From the NCBI GenBank assembly GCA_001600455.1, contig BCKC01000003.1:186001-250000 (forward strand): 64,000 nucleotides of DNA. The letters are read 5' to 3'. Positions within the stretch are counted from its first letter, which is position 1. Every line of letters starts with the position of its first letter. This stretch comes from Endocalyx cinctus (Eukaryota; Ascomycota; Sordariomycetes; Amphisphaeriales; Apiosporaceae). Made by a program: the position numbers and the translations under genes. Shown one piece after another: positions 58,397 through 64,000 of this stretch. A model generated the notes under the pieces. It made no database searches. It saw only the letters and a list, made by a program, of their open reading frames with translations, and was not told the DNA's origin.

Positions 58397-61300
58397 ATGT
58401 CGGGCTATCCGGGCGGTGGAGGTGGCGGTGGTCATAATGACTACCGAGATGGCTACGGCCAAAACACCGATTCATACTACCAAGATGACCACAATGGTCA
58501 ATACTACGATAACGGCTATGATGCTCATGGTCAAAATGGACAGAATGGGCATGATGGCTACTACGACGAGTCGTATGTTTTCCCCCCAAATATCCCCTGT
58601 TGACTTTTATCCACTGGGAGATCAACGCGAAAATGTTGAGTTAACCATATTTTTAATTTTGCAGTGGCTACTACAACGCGGACGCCAACAATCCCTACCA
58701 CCAAGACGGTGGATACTACGACGGCCATGATCAATACCAAGGTGGCCGCGGCGGAGATTACTACGATGACGGAAATGGTGGATACTACGATAACTACGGT
58801 CAAGGAGGATACGAAAACCAAGGTCAACGCCGTGGTGATTCTGAAGAGGATTCCGAGACTTTCAGCGATTTCACCATGAGATCCGACATGGCTCGTGCAG
58901 CTGATATGGACTATTACGGACAAGGCGATGATCGATACAACAGCTACAATGACGGCCAAGGTGGTGGCAGAGGATATCGGCCCCCCTCTTCGCAAATTTC
59001 TTACGGCGGGAACCGATCGTCTGGCGCTTCGACCCCGAATTACGGTATGGATTATGCGGGCGCTCTTCCAAATGGCCAGCGATCTCGGGAACCTTATCCC
59101 GCCTGGACTTCAGATGCGCAGATTCCTCTGTCCAAGGAAGAGGTCGAAGACATTTTCCTCGATCTTACCGCCAAGTTTGGTTTCCAGCGTGACAGCATGA
59201 GAAACATGTACGACCATCTGATGACTCTTCTCGACTCGCGAGCCTCACGTATGACTCCAAACCAAGCTCTTCTCTCTCTGCACGCCGACTACATCGGAGG
59301 AGACAACGCCAACTACCGAAAATGGTACTTTGCGGCCCACCTGGACCTTGACGATGCTGTCGGGTTCGCCAACATGGGCAAGAAGGGTCGCAAGTCCAAG
59401 AAGAAGGCCAAGAAGGCGAAGGGTGATCAGACCGAGGACCAAATACTTGAAGACCTGGATGGCGATGACAGCTTGGAAGCCGCCGAGTTCCGGTGGAAGA
59501 CGCGTATGAACCGCATGTCTCAGCATGACCGCGTTCGTCAAATTGCTCTATACCTGTTGTGCTGGGGTGAAGCGAACCAGGTTCGATTCATGCCTGAATG
59601 TCTCTGCTTCATCTTTAAGTGCGCCGACGACTATCTCAACTCGCCTGCGTGCCAAAACTCGGTAGAAGCTGTGGAAGAGGGTACTTTCCTACACAATATC
59701 ATTGACCCTCTGTACCAATACTGCCGTGATCAAGGTTACGAAATCTTCGAGGGCGTTTACGTTCGTCGAGAGCGCGACCACAACCAGATCATCGGTTACG
59801 ATGATTGCAACCAGTTGTTCTGGTACCCTGAGGGAATCGAGCGCATAGTTCTTCAAGACAAGAGTAAGCTTGTCGACGTCCCTCCTGCGGAGCGCTATAT
59901 CAAATTGAAGGATGTCAACTGGAAGAAGTGCTTCTTCAAGACATACAAGGAGACGAGATCCTGGTTCCACTTGATCGTTAACTTCAACCGTATATGGATC
60001 ATTCACTTGACTGTTTTCTGGATGTACACTGCTTACAACGCCCCTTCGTTGATCTATGGCTCGGGATACGAGCAGCAAGTTAACCAGTCGCCAACCACTG
60101 CCGCCACTGCTTCCGTCGTCGGCGCTGGTGGAGGTATTGCCTCTCTGGTCAACATTTTTGCGACCTGCGCCGAGTGGGCCTACGTTCCCCGTCGATGGGC
60201 CGGTGCTCAGCATCTTACCAAGCGACTACTTTTCCTTATCCTAGTTTTCGTCATCAACGTGGGACCCAGTGTCTACATTTTTGGAGTCGAGAACGCGCAA
60301 GAGGGACCGATCGCCAAGCCTCTCGGTATCGTGCAATTTATCATCGCCTTACTCACGACAGTGTGGTTTGGCATTATGCCTCTCGGTGGTCTCTTCGGCA
60401 GCTATCTCACGAGTAAGAAATCCCGTCGTTACGTCGCTAGTCAAACGTTCACTGCTAGTTGGCCACAGCTGAAGGGTAATGACAAAGCGTTGTCATACCT
60501 CATCTGGGCTACTGTCTTCGGTACGAAGTTCGGAGAGTCCTGGGTGTTCCTTACGCTGTCGTACCGAGATGTCATCCGCTACGTTTCGATCATGGATGTC
60601 TCCAGCTGTCTAGGAGATGCGCAAATTGGTACTGTCTTGTGTTCCCACCAGCCAACCATCCTGCTCATCATCATGACGTTTACCGACTTGATCTTCTTCT
60701 TCCTTGATACCTATCTCTTTTATGTCTTGGTCAACACGGTTGTTTCCGTTGCGAGATCTTTCTACCTGGGTTCGTCTATCTGGACTCCCTGGAGAAATAT
60801 CTTTTCGCGACTTCCTAAGCGAATCTACTCCAAGATTCTGGCCACCACTGACATGGAGATTAAGTACAAGCCCAAAGTCCTGATATCTCAGATCTGGAAT
60901 GCTATTGTCATCTCCATGTATCGGGAGCACTTGCTCGCCATCGACCACGTGCAGAAGCTTTTGTACCATCAGGTCCCGTCTGAGCAGGAAGGCAAGCGTA
61001 CTCTGCGAGCCCCGACCTTCTTCGTCTCGCAGGAAGATCACTCTTTCAAGACCGAATTCTTCCCGAGCCACAGCGAAGCCGAGCGTCGTATTTCCTTCTT
61101 TGCGCAGTCTCTCTCCACCCCGATCCCTGAGCCTCTGCCGGTGGACAACATGCCTACCTTCTGTGTTCTTATTCCCCATTATGGTGAAAAGATTCTCCTT
61201 ACCCTCCGTGAAATCATTCGCGAAGACGAGCCTTACTCTCGTGTCACCCAGCTTGAATATCTGAAGCAGCTTCATCCTCACGAATGGGACTGCTTTGTTA

Positions 61301-63971
61301 AGGATACCAAGATCTTGGCCGATGAGACCTCTCAATTCAACGGTGACCTGGAGAAGGAGAAGGACACTGCCAAGAGCAAGATTGATGACCTGCCGTTCTA
61401 CTGCATTGGTTTCAAGTCTTCGGCACCTGAGTACACCCTTCGAACTCGTATCTGGGCCTCGCTACGCTCTCAGACCCTGTACCGTACCATTTCTGGTTTC
61501 ATGAACTACAGTCGTGCCATTAAGCTTCTCTACCGTGTCGAAAATCCCGAAGTCGTCCAGATGTTCGGTGGCAACTCGGATAAACTTGAGAGAGAACTGG
61601 AACGCATGGCCCGACGCAAGTTTAAACTCATTGTCTCCATGCAGCGGTATGCCAAGTTCAAGAAGGAAGAAATGGAAAACGCGGAATTCCTTCTCCGTGC
61701 CTACCCCGACCTACAAATCGCGTACCTTGACGAAGAACCGCCTGCTGTGGAGGGTGAAGAACCTCGTATCTATTCCGCTCTGATTGATGGCCACTCTGAA
61801 ATCATGGAGAACGGCATGCGTCGACCCAAGTTCCGTATTCAGCTCTCCGGTAACCCGGTTCTCGGTGACGGCAAGTCAGACAACCAGAATCATTCGATCA
61901 TTTTCTACCGTGGCGAGTACATCCAGCTTATCGACGCCAACCAGGACAACTATCTCGAGGAATGTCTCAAGATCCGATCTGTCCTTGCCGAGTTTGAAGA
62001 GATGAAGACGGACAACGTCTCACCGTACACTCCAGGCGTGAAGAGCGAGAGCGAAGCACCTGTCGCTATTCTCGGTGCTCGCGAGTACATCTTCTCGGAG
62101 AACATTGGTATTCTTGGTGACATCGCTGCCGGTAAAGAACAAACATTCGGTACTCTATTCGCTAGAACTCTGGCACAGATCGGGGGTAAACTGCACTACG
62201 GTCATCCAGATTTCCTGAACGGTATCTTTATGACTACTCGAGGTGGTGTCTCCAAGGCTCAGAAGGGTCTTCATCTTAACGAGGATATCTACGCCGGTAT
62301 GAATGCTCTGCTCCGTGGTGGTCGTATCAAGCATTGTGAATACTACCAGTGCGGTAAGGGTCGTGATCTTGGTTTTGGCTCCATTCTTAACTTCACCACC
62401 AAGATTGGTACTGGTATGGGTGAGCAGATGCTTTCCCGAGAATACTACTACCTCGGAACTCAGCTACCGTTTGACCGATTCTTATCCTTCTACTACGCCC
62501 ATCCTGGTTTCCACGTCAACAACATTTTCATTATTCTCTCAGTTCAACTTTTCATGGTTGTACTGCTCAATGTTGGTTCGCTCCGAAACCAGACGATTCG
62601 CTGCGAGTACAATCGACGTGTTCCTGTTACCGACCCCCTGTACCCTACCGGATGCCAGAACACGGACGCGATTACAGATTGGGTTTACCGATGTATCATT
62701 TCCATCTTCATCGTCTTCTGGATCGCCTTCATTCCCCTCGTGATACAAGAGCTTACGGAGCGCGGATTTCTACGAGCTGTTACTCGATTCGCCAAACAAT
62801 TCGTCTCGTTCTCTCCTTTCTTCGAAGTGTTTGTCACGCAGATTTACGCCAACGCAGTGACGCAGGATTTGTCTTTCGGCGGTGCTCGTTACATCGGAAC
62901 GGGTCGTGGTTTCGCCACTGCTCGTATTCCGTTCGGTGTCTTATACTCGCGTTTTGCTGGCCCCTGTATTTACATGGGTTCTCGGCTGCTCTTGTCCCTT
63001 CTTTTCGCGACCCTGACTATGTGGCAAGCGGCTTTGGTCTATTTCTGGGCTTCTCTCCTCGCCCTGGTTATCTCTCCGTTCCTGTACAATCCTCACCAGT
63101 TTGCTTGGAACGACTTCTTCATCGACTACCGTGACTTCCTCCGCTGGTTATCTCGCGGCAACTCTCGCAGCCACTCCTCTTCGTGGATCGCGTTCTGTCG
63201 GTTGTCCCGTACACGTATCACCGGTTACAAACGCAAGACGCTCGGTGATCCGTCTGGCAAGATGTCGTCCGATGTTCCCCGCGCGGCCATCACCAACCTC
63301 TTTTTCGGCGAGATCGTTTCCCCTCTCCTCTTGGTTGCCGTGACATTGATTCCGTACCTGTTTATCAACGCTCAGACAGGTGTTCACAACACGAAAGAGC
63401 CGTTCCCCGACAACGACAAGACAGCGGAGGCGACGTCGTCGCTCATTCGTGTTGGCATCGTCGCGTTTGCGCCTATTGCGATTAACGCCGCTGTGCTGGG
63501 TGGTCTGTTCGCCATGGCTTGTTGTGCCGGCCCGCTTCTCAGCATGTGCTGCAAAAAGTTCGGTAGCGTTCTCGCCGGTATCGCTCACGCCACGGCGGTT
63601 ATCGTTCTGCTGGTGTTCTTCGAGGTGATGTTCTTCCTGGAGGGATTCAACTTCAGCAAGACTCTTATTGGGATGATCGCGGTGATTGCACTCCAACGAT
63701 TCTTTCTGAAGCTCATCATCTCGACCACGTTGACGCGTGAGTTCAAGACGGATCAGTCGAATATCGCTTTCTGGACGGGCAAGTGGTATTCTATGGGTTG
63801 GCACTCCGTTTCTCAACCGGCACGTGAATTACTTTGCAAGATTACCGAGCTGAGCATGTTTGCGGCTGATTTCATCCTGGGACATGTGATCCTATTTATC
63901 ATGCTTCCGGTCATCATCATCCCGCAAATTGACAAGCTGCACTCGATGATGCTCTTCTGGCTTCGACCTAG
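58397..63971 (+). CDS. FKS1: 1,3-beta-glucan synthase catalytic subunit FKS1 (3' end outside window)
   Basis: Exons 58397-58572 and 58665-63971 (ending at a GTATGT donor) give the first 1827 residues of about 1900. The N-terminus is Gly/Tyr/Asp-rich ([20 protein letters not shown]), followed by the FKS1 dom1 region ([20 protein letters not shown]), a first set of membrane helices, and the large cytosolic GT48 domain with [20 protein letters not shown] and [20 protein letters not shown], then further membrane helices. The enzyme makes the main beta-1,3-glucan of the cell wall from UDP-glucose at the plasma membrane, with Rho1 as regulator. Echinocandin hot spot 1 is FLTLSYRDV (687-695), differing from the canonical yeast FLVLSLRDP at the Leu644 and Pro647 positions; hot spot 2 begins DWVYRC (1397). 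The missing end should start with a residue split across the intron. Confidence 0.96.
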
Positions 63972-64000
63972 GTATGTATTATTGTTGAATTAAAAAAAAA

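Noticed and set aside
1..64000. CRISPR arrays, bacterial operons, 5S rRNA genes
   Set aside because: No regularly spaced identical repeats other than the described short ones, no ribosome-binding sites or polycistronic layout, and no 5S rRNA sequence recognised.

Overview
This window is nuclear DNA from a filamentous ascomycete (Pezizomycotina, most likely Sordariomycetes). The evidence is many short introns (about 50-240 bp) with GTRNGT donors and CTNAY branch points, one gene per promoter on both strands, a Zn2Cys6 regulator, a Skt5-type chitin synthase activator, an FKS-type beta-1,3-glucan synthase, a lone tRNA gene and a decayed LINE fragment. Intergenic DNA is AT-rich with homopolymer runs; several coding regions are much richer in GC. 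The exact lineage is an inference.

Layout: 1-899 (-) 5' part of an Sro7/Lgl exocytosis protein; 2181-3397 (+) unrecognised coiled-coil protein; 3780-4937 (-) mitochondrial carrier; 5785-5858 (-) tRNA-Val(AAC); 6726-9212 (+) RAD54; 9931-11946 (-) secreted TAP-like serine hydrolase, divergent from a Zn2Cys6 factor at 12857-14644 (+); 15193-19924 (-) Sel1-repeat chitin synthase III activator ending in a CaaX box; 21902-22849 (+) proteasome subunit Rpn12; 23758-27764 (-) coatomer alpha; 28934-29095 LINE relic; 29994-34638 (+) UDP-glucose:glycoprotein glucosyltransferase ending in KDEL; 35333-36091 (+) Asp/Glu racemase-superfamily enzyme resembling arylmalonate decarboxylase; 37120-38929 (+) NCS1 nucleobase/hydantoin-type transporter; 39770-43557 (-) karyopherin Kap121/Pse1; 45318-46878 (+) Sds23-like CBS protein; 47832-48691 (+) Mog1; 49527-52044 (-) SprT/GCNA-like protease; 52045-58396 a 6.3-kb stretch without a confident gene; 58397-63971 (+) FKS1, running off the right edge.

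Most genes are conserved housekeeping functions: secretion (Sro7, alpha-COP, UGGT), cell wall (Skt5-like activator, FKS1), nuclear transport (Kap121, Mog1), DNA repair (Rad54, SprT) and the proteasome. The part that looks accessory is 35.3-38.9 kb, where a GC-rich intronless racemase/decarboxylase-like enzyme and a GC-rich NCS1 transporter lie in tandem; they may form a small uptake-and-conversion module. FKS1 differs from the canonical echinocandin hot spot 1 at two positions. I found no clear multi-gene system of a new kind. Exon structures below were assembled by hand from reading frames and splice consensus, and frames were checked across every junction.
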